Positions 1 through 9,403 are shown, counted from the stretch's first letter. The stretch is 32,503 nucleotides of DNA from Alcaligenaceae bacterium (GCA_012727555.1 JAAYGT010000051.1:1-32503); one strand, 5' to 3'. Program-made: numbers and translations. Notes: generated by a model from the sequence alone, not told the origin.

Positions 1-106
1 ATGCCTTGTTGGGTTCGGCCTCAATGCTGTTGATTTGCTGGATTTGCACCCTTTATCTTCCGGTCCGGGTGAACCATACTGCTAAGTCAGCGTCCTGAAA
101 TGATGA

Positions 107-244
107 AAAGAATGCGTCATCTGTCATGAGGCGCTGCGATTGATTCTGATCGATAATGAAGTGGTCTTGGCAGGCCGCTACACCAGTCGAAGCGGATTGA
201 CCCGCTGGGCTGGCATCCAAACACCCGCAGCCTATCCAGCCTAA
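107..244 (+). pseudogene. arsD: arsD remnant (arsenic metallochaperone, decayed 5' part)
   Basis: This open stretch encodes a tail containing LILIDNEVVLAGRY followed by LTRWAGI, which matches the C-terminal half of ArsD, the chaperone that hands As(III) to ArsA. It ends at a TAA at 242-244, 46 bases before arsA, the expected ArsD position. Reading back in the same frame meets a TGA at 104-106. Weak ArsD-like words (VNHTAKS) appear further upstream only in another frame, so at least one frameshift or stop separates the halves. The N-terminal Cys-Cys metal site of ArsD is not recognisable between 1 and 106. The gene is therefore probably dead here. Confidence 0.6.
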
Positions 245-290
245 ACCGCCTGCTGCTCTGGCCACCGTTGCTGCTAAACAAGGAGATTTC

Positions 291-2057
291 ATGCACTTCC
301 TGACCCAACCGCCCCGCTTTCTTTTTTTCACCGGCAAAGGGGGCGTTGGCAAAACCTCCATCGCTTGCGCAACGGCCGTGCAACTGGCAACTCAGAGCAA
401 GCGTGTGCTGCTCGTCAGCACCGACCCGGCATCCAACGTGGGGCAGGTTTTCGGCCAACGCATCGGAAACCAGATCACCGCGATTGCCGCCGTGCCGAAT
501 CTATGGGCACTGGAAATTGACCCGCAGGCAGCCGCGCAAGCCTACCGTGACCGCATCGTCGGCCCGGTACGAGGCGTTTTGCCCGACCCGGAAGTCAAGG
601 GCATCGAAGAATCCCTGTCGGGGGCCTGCACCACGGAAATCGCTGCCTTCGACGAATTCACAGCGCTGCTGACCGATGCAGCGCTAACGCAAGATTACCA
701 ACATATCATTTTCGACACAGCGCCTACCGGCCACACCATCCGCCTGCTGCAACTGCCAGGCGCATGGAGCAGTTTTCTGGAGGCAGGCAAAGGCGATGCC
801 TCGTGCCTGGGGCCGCTGGCAGGCCTGGAAAAACAGCGCAGTCAGTACAAAGCGGCCGTAGCGGCGTTGGCCGATCCCTTGCGCACCCGTCTGGTGCTGG
901 TTGCCCGTGCGCAGCGCCCCACGCTTCGCGAGGCAGCACGCACCCATGAAGAACTGGCTGCGATCGGCTTGTCACAGCAATACCTGGTCATCAATGGCGT
1001 ATTCCCGGCAAGCGAGACCGAAACCGATGCGCTTGCCGCTGCCATCTACCAAAAAGAGCAGGCTACGCTCGCTGGCATCCCGTCCGTTCTCCAGACGCTG
1101 CCTCGGGATCAGATCGCCCTCAAGCCGTTCAACCTCGTGGGCCTTGATGCCCTGCGCCACCTGCTGGTCGAGACCGACGCCATGTTTAGTGCTGCGGCCA
1201 TCGAGCTGCCCAACCAGTTCAATGCACCCAACTTGTCCGAGCTGGTCGATGAAATCGCCGCCGATGGGCATGGTCTTGTCATGGTCATGGGCAAAGGGGG
1301 CGTTGGCAAGACCACGCTGGCCGCCGCCATTGCCGTTGAACTGGCGACCCGGGGGCTTCCCGTGCACCTGACTACCTCCGACCCGGCTGCGCATCTAGCC
1401 GACACACTGGAAGGTTCGCTTCCCAACCTGGCGCTTAGCCGCATAGATCCCCAGGAAGCCACTGCACGCTATCGCCAGCATGTCATGGACACCAAAGGGG
1501 CACATCTTGACGCCGAAGGCCGTGCCTTGCTGGAAGAAGACCTGCGCTCGCCCTGCACCGAGGAAATCGCCGTGTTCCAGGCATTCTCCCGGGCTATCCG
1601 CGAAGGGGGCAGGAAGTTCGTGGTGATGGACACCGCTCCAACGGGTCACACTTTGCTGCTGCTCGATGCCACAGGTGCCTACCACCGCGACATCGCGCGT
1701 CAGATGGGTGAGACTGGCGTTCACTTCAAAACGCCGATGATGCAGTTGCAAGACCCGAAGCAGACCAAGGTGCTTATTGTCACCCTGGCTGAAACAACAC
1801 CTGTGCTGGAAGCGGCCAATCTGCAAGACGACCTGCGCCGCGCGGGCATTGAGCCGTGGGCCTGGGTCGTGAACAATAGCGTAGCGGCAGCCCATCCGCA
1901 TTCCCCGCTGCTGCGCCAGCGTGCACGCAACGAATTGCGGGAAATCGACGCCGTCGCCACAAAACATGCCCGACGCCATGCTGTTGTGCCGCTTTTGACC
2001 GAGGAACCCGTGGGCGTGGAGCGTCTGCGGGCTTTGGCCAACGGGAAAGCGTCATGA
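291..2057 (+). CDS. arsA: Arsenical pump-driving ATPase ArsA
   Basis: This 588-residue cytosolic ATPase couples ATP hydrolysis to As(III)/Sb(III) export through an ArsB or Acr3 membrane pump. It has the two-half architecture of bacterial ArsA. Walker A motifs GKGGVGKT lie at residues 15-22 and 334-341, and each half has a DTAPTGHT switch motif (about 142-149 and its C-terminal counterpart). Cysteines 113, 172 and 422 fall at the same numbers as the metalloid-binding cysteines of the E. coli plasmid R773 enzyme. The length is also normal (about 583), so the protein looks functional. The start is set by a strong AAGGAG ribosome site 5-6 bases before ATG 291. Its usual partner ArsD is broken just upstream, and no membrane pump gene is in the window, so the pump must lie to the left or elsewhere. 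Confidence 0.95.
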   Translation: MHFLTQPPRFLFFTGKGGVGKTSIACATAVQLATQSKRVLLVSTDPASNVGQVFGQRIGNQITAIAAVPNLWALEIDPQAAAQAYRDRIVGPVRGVLPDPEVKGIEESLSGACTTEIAAFDEFTALLTDAALTQDYQHIIFDTAPTGHTIRLLQLPGAWSSFLEAGKGDASCLGPLAGLEKQRSQYKAAVAALADPLRTRLVLVARAQRPTLREAARTHEELAAIGLSQQYLVINGVFPASETETDALAAAIYQKEQATLAGIPSVLQTLPRDQIALKPFNLVGLDALRHLLVETDAMFSAAAIELPNQFNAPNLSELVDEIAADGHGLVMVMGKGGVGKTTLAAAIAVELATRGLPVHLTTSDPAAHLADTLEGSLPNLALSRIDPQEATARYRQHVMDTKGAHLDAEGRALLEEDLRSPCTEEIAVFQAFSRAIREGGRKFVVMDTAPTGHTLLLLDATGAYHRDIARQMGETGVHFKTPMMQLQDPKQTKVLIVTLAETTPVLEAANLQDDLRRAGIEPWAWVVNNSVAAAHPHSPLLRQRARNELREIDAVATKHARRHAVVPLLTEEPVGVERLRALANGKAS

Positions 2058-2153
2058 AGCACGGTAGCCCCAAAGCGGCCCATCCCACTCGCCATGCCTC
2101 GACAAAACCAGCATGGTTGCGAACCCACCGCACAAAAGACCTGAGGATCCATC

Positions 2154-2480
2154 ATGAATGAACCTGACGTGGTCAAGGCGCTTGCAGCGCTGGCCCAAGA
2201 AACCCGCCTGAAGTTGTTTCGTTTACTGGTGGTAGCAGGTAAAGCAGGTTTGACACCCAGCAGCATGTCGGAAACATTGGACGTGCCCACAACCGCTTTG
2301 TCTTTTCACCTCAAGGAACTCCACTTTGCAGGCTTGGTGACCAGTGAGCGTGATGGGCGCTATGTCATTTACCGAGCCGAACTGGCCAGGATGAACGCTT
2401 TGCTGGCCTTTTTGACTGCAGAGTGCTGCCAAGGTGAGGGGTGCGCAGAACTCGAGGTTCCCGCTTGCCTGGATTGTTGA
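2154..2480 (+). CDS. arsR: ArsR-family arsenic-responsive repressor
   Basis: This is a 108-residue winged-helix repressor of the ArsR/SmtB family, which leaves its operator when As(III) binds. Residues 10-75 give the HTH and wing (KLFRLLVVAG, TTALSFHLKEL, RDGRYVIYRA). The classical ELCVCDL metal site of R773 ArsR is absent from the recognition-helix region (LTPSSMSETLDV). Instead cysteines cluster at the C-terminus: C91, C92, C97, C105 and C108. This resembles the Acidithiobacillus ferrooxidans ArsR type, whose As(III) site is a C-terminal Cys-Cys-x5-Cys; here the spacing is Cys-Cys-x4-Cys. It lies 96 bases after arsA and before arsH, so it may be read through from arsA or have its own promoter; none was recognised with confidence. 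Confidence 0.93.
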   Translation: MNEPDVVKALAALAQETRLKLFRLLVVAGKAGLTPSSMSETLDVPTTALSFHLKELHFAGLVTSERDGRYVIYRAELARMNALLAFLTAECCQGEGCAELEVPACLDC

Positions 2481-2548
2481 TTGGTATAGCCCGCAGCCTG
2501 TCTGAGACGTATCCAACTGAGATGTCAATGAACATGGAGAAATTGTGA

Positions 2549-3310
2549 TTGGAAAGGATGAACAACGTGTCTGAAAATGTAACCGAACCACTGGCGGCCT
2601 TGCCCGCAGCAGCCCCTGAACATTTCCGGATTCCAGACCCCGAACGACTGGCCAATCCCGTTCGCTCCAGCCACCCGCCTCGTATTCTGCTGCTCTATGG
2701 GTCGCTGCGCGAGCGTTCGTTCAGCCGCTTGCTGGTTGAAGAAGCCGAGCGCTTGCTGCAAGCAATGGGCGCAGAAACCAAAATCTTCAACCCCAGCGGA
2801 TTGCCTCTTCCAGACGATGCCCCGGAAAGCCATCCCAAAGTGCAGGAACTGCGCGGTCTGGCACAGTGGGCTGAAGGCATGGTGTGGTGCTCACCCGAGC
2901 GCCATGGTGCAATGACGGGCATCATGAAGACCCAGATTGACTGGATTCCCCTGTCTTCAGGGGCTGTGCGTCCCACGCAGGGCAAGACGCTGGCCGTGAT
3001 GCAAGTGTGCGGGGGCAGCCAGTCTTTCAATGCCGTGAATCAGATGCGTGTACTGGGGCGCTGGATGCGAATGCTGACGATCCCCAATCAATCGTCAGTG
3101 GCCAAGGCCTTTCAGGAATTCAATGCCGATAACCGGATGAAGCCTTCCAGCTACTATGATCGCGTGGTCGATGTGATGGAAGAACTGGTCAAGTTCACCT
3201 TGCTGACGCGCGATGTTGCACCTTATCTGGTGGACCGCTACAGTGAACGCAAGGAATCGGCCGAGGAGCTCGCAAAGCGGGTGAACTTGCCCAAAGCCAC
3301 CTCTGAGTGA
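2549..3310 (+). CDS. arsH: ArsH NADPH-dependent FMN reductase
   Basis: ArsH is a flavodoxin-fold NADPH:FMN oxidoreductase that oxidises trivalent organoarsenicals (such as methylarsenite) to less toxic pentavalent forms. The FMN phosphate-binding motif [10 protein letters not shown] lies at residues 51-60. The signatures [20 protein letters not shown] and the [11 protein letters not shown] segment are typical of ArsH. The length (253) fits the family (about 230-250). The start is uncertain. TTG 2549 has a GGAGA eight bases upstream; ATG 2558 has a purine-rich stretch directly against it, which is poor spacing; GTG 2567 would use that same stretch. The first 40 residues are poorly conserved, so the choice does not affect the domain. 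The gene ends the arsenic cluster. Confidence 0.93.
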   Translation: MERMNNVSENVTEPLAALPAAAPEHFRIPDPERLANPVRSSHPPRILLLYGSLRERSFSRLLVEEAERLLQAMGAETKIFNPSGLPLPDDAPESHPKVQELRGLAQWAEGMVWCSPERHGAMTGIMKTQIDWIPLSSGAVRPTQGKTLAVMQVCGGSQSFNAVNQMRVLGRWMRMLTIPNQSSVAKAFQEFNADNRMKPSSYYDRVVDVMEELVKFTLLTRDVAPYLVDRYSERKESAEELAKRVNLPKATSE

Positions 3311-3467
3311 CTGCGGTAGCGCATCTGGCCCATTCCCGAAGCCTTTATCATCCAGGCAGCCATGCGAGCGGCCATGCAACGATTGGCTGCTGGTTCTTCG
3401 ACATGTTGCACCTCCAACCAAAGTGCATGTTGCAGGTAAATACCAGGTCAAAAAAATTCAACAGGCG

Positions 3468-3502
3468 AAAAAAAAGCCCTTGAAAATCAAGGGCTTTTTT
3501 AA
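3468..3502. terminator. Bidirectional rho-independent terminator
   Basis: An A-run (3468-3475) precedes AGCCCTTGA, a short AAA loop, TCAAGGGCT and a T-run to 3500. The stem is perfect and has T-tracts on both strands. It can end arsH transcription on the plus strand and tRNA-Ser transcription on the minus strand. Confidence 0.85.
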
Positions 3503-3507
3503 ATATC

Positions 3508-3600
3508 TGGCGGAGTTGGAGGGATTCGAACCCTCGATACGGGTATAAGCCGTATGCTCCCTTAGCAGGGGAGTACCTTCAACCACTCGGCCACAACTCC
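3508..3600 (-). tRNA. serX: tRNA-Ser (anticodon GCU)
   Basis: The minus strand from 3600 to 3508 folds as a class II tRNA. The acceptor GGAGTTG pairs with CAACTCC, and the anticodon loop CTGCTAA gives anticodon GCU. A long variable arm is present, the T-loop GGTTCGAATCC is intact, and CCA is encoded at 3510-3508. The 93-base length is normal for tRNA-Ser. It reads AGC and AGU codons. Its 3' end faces the arsenic cluster, and a bidirectional terminator lies directly downstream. Confidence 0.96.
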
Positions 3601-3616
3601 GAATATTTAAGCTAGC

Positions 3617-3645
3617 ATTCTAGCATGGTTTTTTTACCGTTTCAA
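3617..3645 (-). promoter_or_regulatory. Sigma-70 promoter of tRNA-Ser
   Basis: On the minus strand TTGAAA (3645-3640) and TAGAAT (3622-3617) are 17 bases apart, near the sigma-70 consensus. The expected start point is about ten bases before the tRNA 5' end at 3600. Confidence 0.7.
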
Positions 3646-3647
3646 AC

Positions 3648-3674
3648 GGAAAGGCACTTTTTTTATGCCTTTCC
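3648..3674 (-). terminator. Hairpin after lysC, probable terminator
   Basis: GGAAAGGCA (3648-3656) and TGCCTTTCC (3666-3674) form a perfect nine-base stem around a T-rich nine-base loop. It lies 19 bases beyond the lysC stop and just upstream of the tRNA-Ser promoter. No run of U follows immediately on the minus strand (a run of A follows some 20 bases on), so its strength is uncertain. Confidence 0.55.
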
Positions 3675-3692
3675 ACCCTGATCCGTAAAAAA

Positions 3693-4964
3693 TTACTCCG
3701 CTACCACCTGGCCAGGTTCCTGATCCAGGCCGAAGGCCTTGTGCAGGGCACGAACGGCCAGTTCCATGTACTTGTCGTTGATCACGACCGACGTCTTGAT
3801 CTCGCTGGTGCTGATCATTTGAATATTGATGCCTTCTTCGGCCAGCGTGCGGAACATGAGGCTGGCAATGCCCACATGGCTGCGCATGCCGATGCCAACA
3901 ATCGAGACCTTGCAGACTTTATCGTCGGCGATGATTTCACCGGCGCCGACCGCAGGACCAACCTGCGACTTCAGCAGTTCCAGCGTACGCACGAAGTCGT
4001 TGCGGTTCACCGTAAAGGAAAAATCGGTTGTACCCTTGACCGACTGGTTCTGCACGATCATGTCGACGTCGATGTTGGCTGCGGCCACAGGGCCCAGAAT
4101 GGCCGAAGCCACGCCCGGGGTGTCGGGCACGGCCAACAGGGTCAGTTTGGCTTCATCACGGCTGAAGGCGATGCCGGAAACAACAGCGGCTTCCATGTTC
4201 TTATCTTCCTCGAATGTAATAAGGGTGCCCGACTTCATTTCTTCATCAAGAGGAATGAGCGGATCAGTAAGCGATGACAACACACGAACGGGAACGCGGT
4301 ATTTACCGGCAAATTCAACCGAACGGATCTGCAGAACCTTGGAACCCAGCGAGGCCATTTCGAGCATTTCCTCGAAAGACACCACATTCATGCGGCGGGC
4401 TTCGGGCACAACGCGGGGGTCGGTGGTGTAGACACCGTCAACATCTGTGTAGATCAGGCATTCATCGGCCTTTATGGCAGCGGCAACCGCAACAGCCGAT
4501 GTATCCGAACCGCCACGCCCCAGCGTGGTGATATGGCCGTCGTCATCAATGCCCTGGAAACCGGTGACCACAATTACACGCCCTGCGTCGAGATCAGCGC
4601 GAATACGAGCGTCATCGATACCCGTGATGCGGGCTTTGGTGTAGGCGGAATCGGTTTTGACAGGCACTTGCCAGCCGGTGTAACTGCGGGCTGAAACACC
4701 CTGGGCCATCAGGGCAATGGCCAGCAAGGCGCTGCTGGCCTGCTCGCCCGTGGCCGCCAGCATGTCGAGTTCGCGGGGATCAGGTGTGGCGCTGATGTCT
4801 TTGGCCAGACCCAGCAGACGGTTGGTTTCACCAGACATGGCCGAAGGCACGACAACCACCTGGTGGCCGGCCGCATGCCACTTGGCAACACGACGCGCCA
4901 CATTCTGGATGCGTTCGATCGAACCCATTGATGTGCCGCCATATTTATGAACGATCAGGGACAT
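3693..4964 (-). CDS. lysC: Aspartate kinase (aspartokinase)
   Basis: This enzyme phosphorylates L-aspartate, the first step to lysine (and diaminopimelate), threonine and methionine. The N-terminal kinase domain opens with VHKYGGTSMG (residues 5-14), the substrate and ATP site, and includes GRGGSDTSAVA and YTDVDGVYTTDPR. Two C-terminal ACT domains follow (around LLAVPDTPGVASAILGPV and VSIVGIGMRSHVGIASLMFR), the lysine/threonine feedback sites. ATG 4964 gives 423 residues, typical of single-function aspartokinases. The frame extends upstream to 5042, but those extra residues are not conserved. A TACAAT -10-like element lies about 100 bases upstream without a clear -35. The gene is 128 bases after tilS on the same strand. 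Confidence 0.96.
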   Translation of the reverse strand: MSLIVHKYGGTSMGSIERIQNVARRVAKWHAAGHQVVVVPSAMSGETNRLLGLAKDISATPDPRELDMLAATGEQASSALLAIALMAQGVSARSYTGWQVPVKTDSAYTKARITGIDDARIRADLDAGRVIVVTGFQGIDDDGHITTLGRGGSDTSAVAVAAAIKADECLIYTDVDGVYTTDPRVVPEARRMNVVSFEEMLEMASLGSKVLQIRSVEFAGKYRVPVRVLSSLTDPLIPLDEEMKSGTLITFEEDKNMEAAVVSGIAFSRDEAKLTLLAVPDTPGVASAILGPVAAANIDVDMIVQNQSVKGTTDFSFTVNRNDFVRTLELLKSQVGPAVGAGEIIADDKVCKVSIVGIGMRSHVGIASLMFRTLAEEGINIQMISTSEIKTSVVINDKYMELAVRALHKAFGLDQEPGQVVAE

Positions 4965-5092
4965 CGGTAAACTCTGCAAGTAGAGGGATTCAGCGCCAGA
5001 AAATCCGGGCGCCGGGGTATTCAGGCTGGCTGAACGACGCACGAGCGCCCGGGTTCAGGATCTTCAAGCCTAACTGACTATTGTAACGCGAA

Positions 5093-6157
5093 TCACACGT
5101 CTTTTTTTGACACATTCCCGACACACTCCAGCACAACCCTGCCCTTCACACACCGCAAAACGCAACCTTCATGGTGTACTTGCATGTGACGATCATGACC
5201 ATTCGCATGCAAGCCACGCAGTTGCCGCATCCAGTCGTTCAGGCGGGCTTCGGAGGGCATACGCACACCCTGCGTACCCAGCCAATAGCGCAACACCAGG
5301 CTCTGGCGGGGGGCAGACAGCGACCGCCAGCGCTGCAGGGAAAAACTCAAACCATCAGCCCCGGGGTCCAGCGCCTGCAGGTCGGCATGCGCAACCTCAT
5401 CAAGCACTTGCGCCGCTTCATCGCTCTGTCGGGCATGCCGGGCCAGGGTCGCGGACCAGCCAGGCCAGCGGGCCTCCAGGGCCGGGGCCAGCAAAGTGCG
5501 CACAGCAGACCGGGTATAACGCGGGTCACTATTGGTGGGATCCTGCACAGCATGCCAACCGGTCGACAAGGCAAACCGGGCGGCGGACTCGATCAGACTG
5601 GACCGGGGCACATCAAGCCAGGGGCGCAGGTAAACCACACCAGCGCGTTCGGAGCGGGACCGCATGGCCGCCAGACCCGTTGGGCCGGCACCGCGCAGCA
5701 ATCGTAACAACACCGTTTCGGCCTGGTCGTTCAGATGGTGGGCAAGCACCACATGCTGCACACTGGTAAACCGGGCAAGCGCTGCAAAAGCGTCGTAACG
5801 GGCCGTGCGTGCAGCCGCCTCAGTGCCGGTTCCACGGCCGGTATCCACCCGGGTACGCACGCTGTGGCACGGCACCCCCAGCAATGCCGCCAGTGAATGC
5901 ACGCGCTCGCGCCATTCATCGGCCGGTGTTTGCAGGCCATGATGCACATGGAAAAGATGAAGCTGCACACCCGCATGGGCCGCCCAGTGGGCGGCATGCA
6001 CGGCCAGCATGGCCGAATCGGTACCGCCACTGCAGGCCACCGCCACCCGGGACACTGTCTGGGCGTGCAGGCTCAGTGCCTGCCCGATCGCATGCAGGGC
6101 GGCCGGGTCAAGATACGGCAAAGACGCAGAATCAGCGGCCTTCCTGGAAACGGCCAT
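5093..6157 (-). CDS. tilS: tRNA(Ile)-lysidine synthase
   Basis: TilS uses ATP and lysine to turn C34 of the CAU-anticodon isoleucine tRNA into lysidine, so that it reads AUA. The PP-loop motif SGGTDS lies at residues 43-48. It is followed by the family words [20 protein letters not shown] (adenylation domain) and the substrate-binding C-terminal region ([19 protein letters not shown]). The 354-residue length fits betaproteobacterial TilS. ATG 6157 overlaps the accA 3' end by 26 bases, suggesting translational coupling. A later start would begin to remove residues before the PP-loop domain. Confidence 0.93.
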   Translation of the reverse strand: MAVSRKAADSASLPYLDPAALHAIGQALSLHAQTVSRVAVACSGGTDSAMLAVHAAHWAAHAGVQLHLFHVHHGLQTPADEWRERVHSLAALLGVPCHSVRTRVDTGRGTGTEAAARTARYDAFAALARFTSVQHVVLAHHLNDQAETVLLRLLRGAGPTGLAAMRSRSERAGVVYLRPWLDVPRSSLIESAARFALSTGWHAVQDPTNSDPRYTRSAVRTLLAPALEARWPGWSATLARHARQSDEAAQVLDEVAHADLQALDPGADGLSFSLQRWRSLSAPRQSLVLRYWLGTQGVRMPSEARLNDWMRQLRGLHANGHDRHMQVHHEGCVLRCVKGRVVLECVGNVSKKDV

Positions 6158-7094
6158 ACGACATCAGGCGTTCCAGACGCTTTTCAACCAGGGCATCGGA
6201 TGACATACCCGACACTTCGCGCAGTGCGTCAGACAAAGCACGGCTGAGCTGGCGCGCCATGGTTTCCGGATCGCGGTGTGCACCACCCACGGGTTCATTG
6301 ATGATACGGTCGATCAGGCCCAGCTCTTTCAGACGGGGGGCCGTAATGGCCAGAGCCTCGGCTGCGACCGAGGCTTTGTCGGCGCTACGCCAGAGAATGG
6401 ACGCGCAGCCTTCGGGGGAAATGACCGCATAGGTGGCATATTGCAGCATGAGCACGGCATCGCCGACGGCAATGGCCAGCGCACCACCCGAACCGCCCTC
6501 GCCGATGATGGTGGATACGATGGGCACCTTCAGTTCGGCCATGGCATACAGGTTATGACCAATGGCTTCGGACTGGCCCCGCTCTTCGGCACCAATGCCA
6601 GGGTAAGCACCCGGGGTGTCAACAAAAGTAAATACGGGAATGCGGAATTTTTCAGCCAGGCGCATGAGGCGCAGCGCCTTGCGGTAGCCTTCAGGCTTGG
6701 GCATGCCAAAATTGCGCATGGCCCGTTCTTTGGTGTCGCGACCCTTCTGGTGACCGATCACCATGCAGGGCGTGCCGTTGAAACGCGCCAACCCGCCCAC
6801 AATGGATTTATCGTCGGCGTACATGCGATCGCCGTGCAATTCGTGAAAGTCGGTGAAAATGGCATTCACGTAATCCATGGTGTAGGGCCGCTGCGGATGC
6901 CGCGCCACCAGGGCCGTTTGCCACGGCGTGAGCTTGGCATAAATGCTTTTGGCCAACGCCATGTTTTTCTGCTGCAGCCGGGAAACCTCTTCGGAAATGT
7001 CAACGGCAGAATCTGCCTGCACGTAACGCAATTGCTCGATCTTGCCTTCGAGCTCTGCCAGAGGTTGTTCGAATTCCAGGAAAGTATTACGCAT
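6132..7094 (-). CDS. accA: Acetyl-CoA carboxylase carboxyltransferase subunit alpha
   Basis: AccA pairs with AccD to move the carboxyl group from carboxybiotin to acetyl-CoA, giving malonyl-CoA for fatty-acid synthesis. ATG 7094 ([19 protein letters not shown]) gives 320 residues, matching E. coli AccA (319). Conserved stretches include [41 protein letters not shown] and [15 protein letters not shown], the crotonase-fold oxyanion and CoA-binding elements. The frame is open upstream to 7265, but that part overlaps the glycosylase gene and lacks family similarity. The start is 28 bases after the glycosylase stop, and the end overlaps tilS, so these genes probably form one operon. Confidence 0.97.
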   Translation of the reverse strand: MRNTFLEFEQPLAELEGKIEQLRYVQADSAVDISEEVSRLQQKNMALAKSIYAKLTPWQTALVARHPQRPYTMDYVNAIFTDFHELHGDRMYADDKSIVGGLARFNGTPCMVIGHQKGRDTKERAMRNFGMPKPEGYRKALRLMRLAEKFRIPVFTFVDTPGAYPGIGAEERGQSEAIGHNLYAMAELKVPIVSTIIGEGGSGGALAIAVGDAVLMLQYATYAVISPEGCASILWRSADKASVAAEALAITAPRLKELGLIDRIINEPVGGAHRDPETMARQLSRALSDALREVSGMSSDALVEKRLERLMSYGRFQEGR

Positions 7095-7122
7095 GGGAAC
7101 TTGGTTTCCAGTTGAGCGGGGT

Positions 7123-7776
7123 TCAGTACTGCACAGATGCCGGATCGAGACTGCGCCACAGATACCAGGTGGCCACGGTGCGCCAGGGCGCCCAGGCCTG
7201 GGCAACCTCGCGGGCCTCGAAGCGCGATACGGGCTCGCCACTGAAGTAGTGTAGCGAAATTGCACGGATCAGGCTGGCATCATCGAGCGGCAGCACATCG
7301 GGCCGCTGCAAATTGAAGATCAGAAACATTTCGGCGGTCCAGCGGCCAATACCCCGGATAGCGCACAATTCAGCCACCACCGCCTCATCGTCCATGGCAT
7401 GCCACTGCGATGGGCGCACTTTTTCCTGATCGAAATGCAGCGCAAGGTCAAGGATGTAGTCTCCTTTGCGCTTGGAAAGACCGGTGGCCGTGATGTCGGT
7501 TTGCGCCAGCTGGATGACACGCTGCGGCGTAGGGGAATCGCCGCAGGCCTGCGCAAAGCGCTGCCACATGGCATCGGCCGCCTTGACCGAAATTTGATGC
7601 CCCACGATGGCACGGGCCAGGGTGATGAATGGCGCCGGTGACGGTGCCAGCCATTCGGAACGGTGGGATGGAATGAGCTTTTTCAGGATTCGGTCGCGCT
7701 TCATGAGCGCCAGAACCGCTTCATCCCAGTAAGGAGGTTTGGCCACGTCGTGGCCCGGAGCAACCGCAGTGATCAT
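7123..7776 (-). CDS. DNA-3-methyladenine glycosylase II-like (HhH-GPD)
   Basis: This 217-residue base-excision repair glycosylase is of the AlkA/Mag1 HhH-GPD superfamily and removes alkylated purines such as 3-methyladenine. The helix-hairpin-helix core reads [15 protein letters not shown], followed by the catalytic aspartate in DVLPLDD. An N-terminal [16 protein letters not shown] helix is typical. No iron-sulfur cysteine cluster is present, which argues against EndoIII or MutY. ATG 7776 is preferred because it leaves a 13-base gap to cysS; the alternative 7818 start would overlap cysS. The exact substrate is inferred from family. Confidence 0.9.
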   Translation of the reverse strand: MITAVAPGHDVAKPPYWDEAVLALMKRDRILKKLIPSHRSEWLAPSPAPFITLARAIVGHQISVKAADAMWQRFAQACGDSPTPQRVIQLAQTDITATGLSKRKGDYILDLALHFDQEKVRPSQWHAMDDEAVVAELCAIRGIGRWTAEMFLIFNLQRPDVLPLDDASLIRAISLHYFSGEPVSRFEAREVAQAWAPWRTVATWYLWRSLDPASVQY

Positions 7777-7789
7777 GAGTATCCCCGGA

Positions 7790-9235
7790 TCAGGCACGAC
7801 GCCATTGGGTAATGCCACCGGGTTTGTCCTCGAGTTCGATACCGGCCTGGGTCAGGTGCGCACGCAAGGCATCGGCACGGGCGAAATCACGCTGCTGCTT
7901 GGCCTGCGTGCGTTCTTGTACCAGGGCCTCGATTTCGGTATCAGACAACTGGGCACGTTCAGCAGCGCCCTGCTGATACCGCGTGGGCGAACGCAAGTAG
8001 GCCGCAGGATCGGCTTGCAACAGGCCCAGAACACCCCCCAGGGCACGCATGAGACCGGATACCCGGCCCGAACCGGTGCGATTGGCCTGGGTAGCCAGTT
8101 CGAACAACACGGACACGGCCCCCGAACTGTTGAAGTCATCGTTCATGGCGCTCTGGAAGGCCTGGGCAGCCGGATCATTCCAGTCGATGTCCACCGCATC
8201 GGGTGGCACGTTGCTCAGGGTTTGATACAGACGGTCAAGCGCATTCTGGGCGTCGAACAGGTTGTCGGGCGCATAGTTCTGCACACTGCGGTAGTGGTTG
8301 CGCACAATGAAGAAACGCAACATTTCTGCTTCACGCAGGTTGTAGCCATACTGCGCCTGTTGGGGATCCGGCGTGCCCGCTGCAATGGTTTCACGAATGG
8401 TGCGGAAATTGCCCAGGGATTTCGACATTTTGTCGGAGTCGACCATAAGCGGGCCGCAATGCATCCAGAAACTGGCCAGTTGACCACCGAAAGCCCCTTC
8501 GGTCTGGGCGATTTCGTTTTCATGGTGCGGAAATTTCAGGTCAGGCCCACCACCGTGAATATCGAGAGGCAACCCCAGCAAGGCACGGCTCATGGCCGAG
8601 CATTCAATGTGCCAGCCCGGACGGCCCAGGCCATAGGGGGATTCCCATTTCGATTCTTCGGGTTCCTGCGGTTTGGCGGCTTTCCAGAGCACGAAATCAA
8701 GTGGATCACGCTTGCCATCGGCCACGGCAACGCGCTCACCGGCGCGCAGGTCGTCGAGCGACTTGCCCGACAACTTGCCATAGCCCTGAAAATTGCGAAC
8801 AGCATAATTCACATCGCCATCGGTGGAGCGGTAGGCCAGGCCGTTCTCTTCGAGTTTGGCAATGATGCCGAGCATGTCGCCCACGTGCTCTGTAGCGCGC
8901 GGTTCGAAATCGGGCGCCTGTACCGACAGGGCTGTTTCATCGGCGTGCATGGCCTGGGTGAAGAAGTCGGTCACCTGATTCAGGCGCTTGCCGGTTTCAA
9001 CGGCACGCCGAATGATTTTATCGTCGATGTCGGTGACGTTGCGCACATAGCTGACCTGGTAGCCGCTGATGCGCAACCAGCGCTGGATGACATCGAAACT
9101 GACCAGCATGCGGGCGTGCCCAAGGTGGCAGAAATCGTACACGGTCATGCCGCACACGTACAGACGAACCTTGCCGGGCTCAACCGTTCTGAACGGCTCT
9201 TTGGTGCGGGAAAGAGTGTTATAAATCTGCAGCAT
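7790..9235 (-). CDS. cysS: Cysteinyl-tRNA synthetase
   Basis: This class I synthetase charges tRNA-Cys. The HIGH motif is HLGH at residues 37-40 and KMSKS is at 269-273. Zinc ligands that select cysteine are visible at C28, C212 (WHIECSAM), H237 and E241 ([10 protein letters not shown]). The C-terminal DALR and anticodon-binding region follows, ending in a tail with [10 protein letters not shown]. The length of 481 is close to other betaproteobacterial enzymes. It is the first gene of the minus-strand group toward lysC and is divergent from the TPR gene. The opposite strand is open for a very long distance here, but that is a high-GC shadow. Confidence 0.97.
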   Translation of the reverse strand: MLQIYNTLSRTKEPFRTVEPGKVRLYVCGMTVYDFCHLGHARMLVSFDVIQRWLRISGYQVSYVRNVTDIDDKIIRRAVETGKRLNQVTDFFTQAMHADETALSVQAPDFEPRATEHVGDMLGIIAKLEENGLAYRSTDGDVNYAVRNFQGYGKLSGKSLDDLRAGERVAVADGKRDPLDFVLWKAAKPQEPEESKWESPYGLGRPGWHIECSAMSRALLGLPLDIHGGGPDLKFPHHENEIAQTEGAFGGQLASFWMHCGPLMVDSDKMSKSLGNFRTIRETIAAGTPDPQQAQYGYNLREAEMLRFFIVRNHYRSVQNYAPDNLFDAQNALDRLYQTLSNVPPDAVDIDWNDPAAQAFQSAMNDDFNSSGAVSVLFELATQANRTGSGRVSGLMRALGGVLGLLQADPAAYLRSPTRYQQGAAERAQLSDTEIEALVQERTQAKQQRDFARADALRAHLTQAGIELEDKPGGITQWRRA

Positions 9236-9322
9236 GGTAGGACTCGTGAACGTGGAATTCCGGATAACGTGCCAGCTTGTGGCTGCCGCATGGCCCTGAA
9301 CGGGCTAAAATGGCGGTCGATT

Positions 9323-9331
9323 AGTATAGCA
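9323..9331 (-). promoter_or_regulatory. Extended -10 promoter of cysS
   Basis: On the minus strand TGC precedes TATACT (9328-9323), an extended -10 element, about 90 bases before the cysS start. No good -35 is visible 17 bases upstream, which suits an extended -10 promoter. The 9236-9403 spacer must also carry the plus-strand TPR promoter, which I could not place. Confidence 0.45.
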
Positions 9332-9403
9332 AGCAGGCTCGCGCCATGTTTGGTTACTTTTACCTGCCCTGCTTTTTCTGACCTGAACCAAGGTAACAAT
9401 ACC

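Noticed and set aside
3311-3467. Small gene between arsH and the terminator
   Set aside because: Short open frames exist, but they lack ribosome sites and recognisable motifs; treated as non-coding.
4965-5092. Lysine riboswitch or leader peptide before lysC
   Set aside because: The 128-base leader shows no long conserved stems or Lys-rich short frame, and such switches are not expected in betaproteobacteria.
6276-7115. Plus-strand open frame of 279 codons
   Set aside because: Exact antisense of accA, which is a certain gene; composition is what reverse-complemented high-GC codons give.
7739-9403. Very long plus-strand open frame continuous with the TPR gene
   Set aside because: It is antisense to cysS, has no recognisable domain, and the credible start with signal peptide and ribosome site is GTG 9404.
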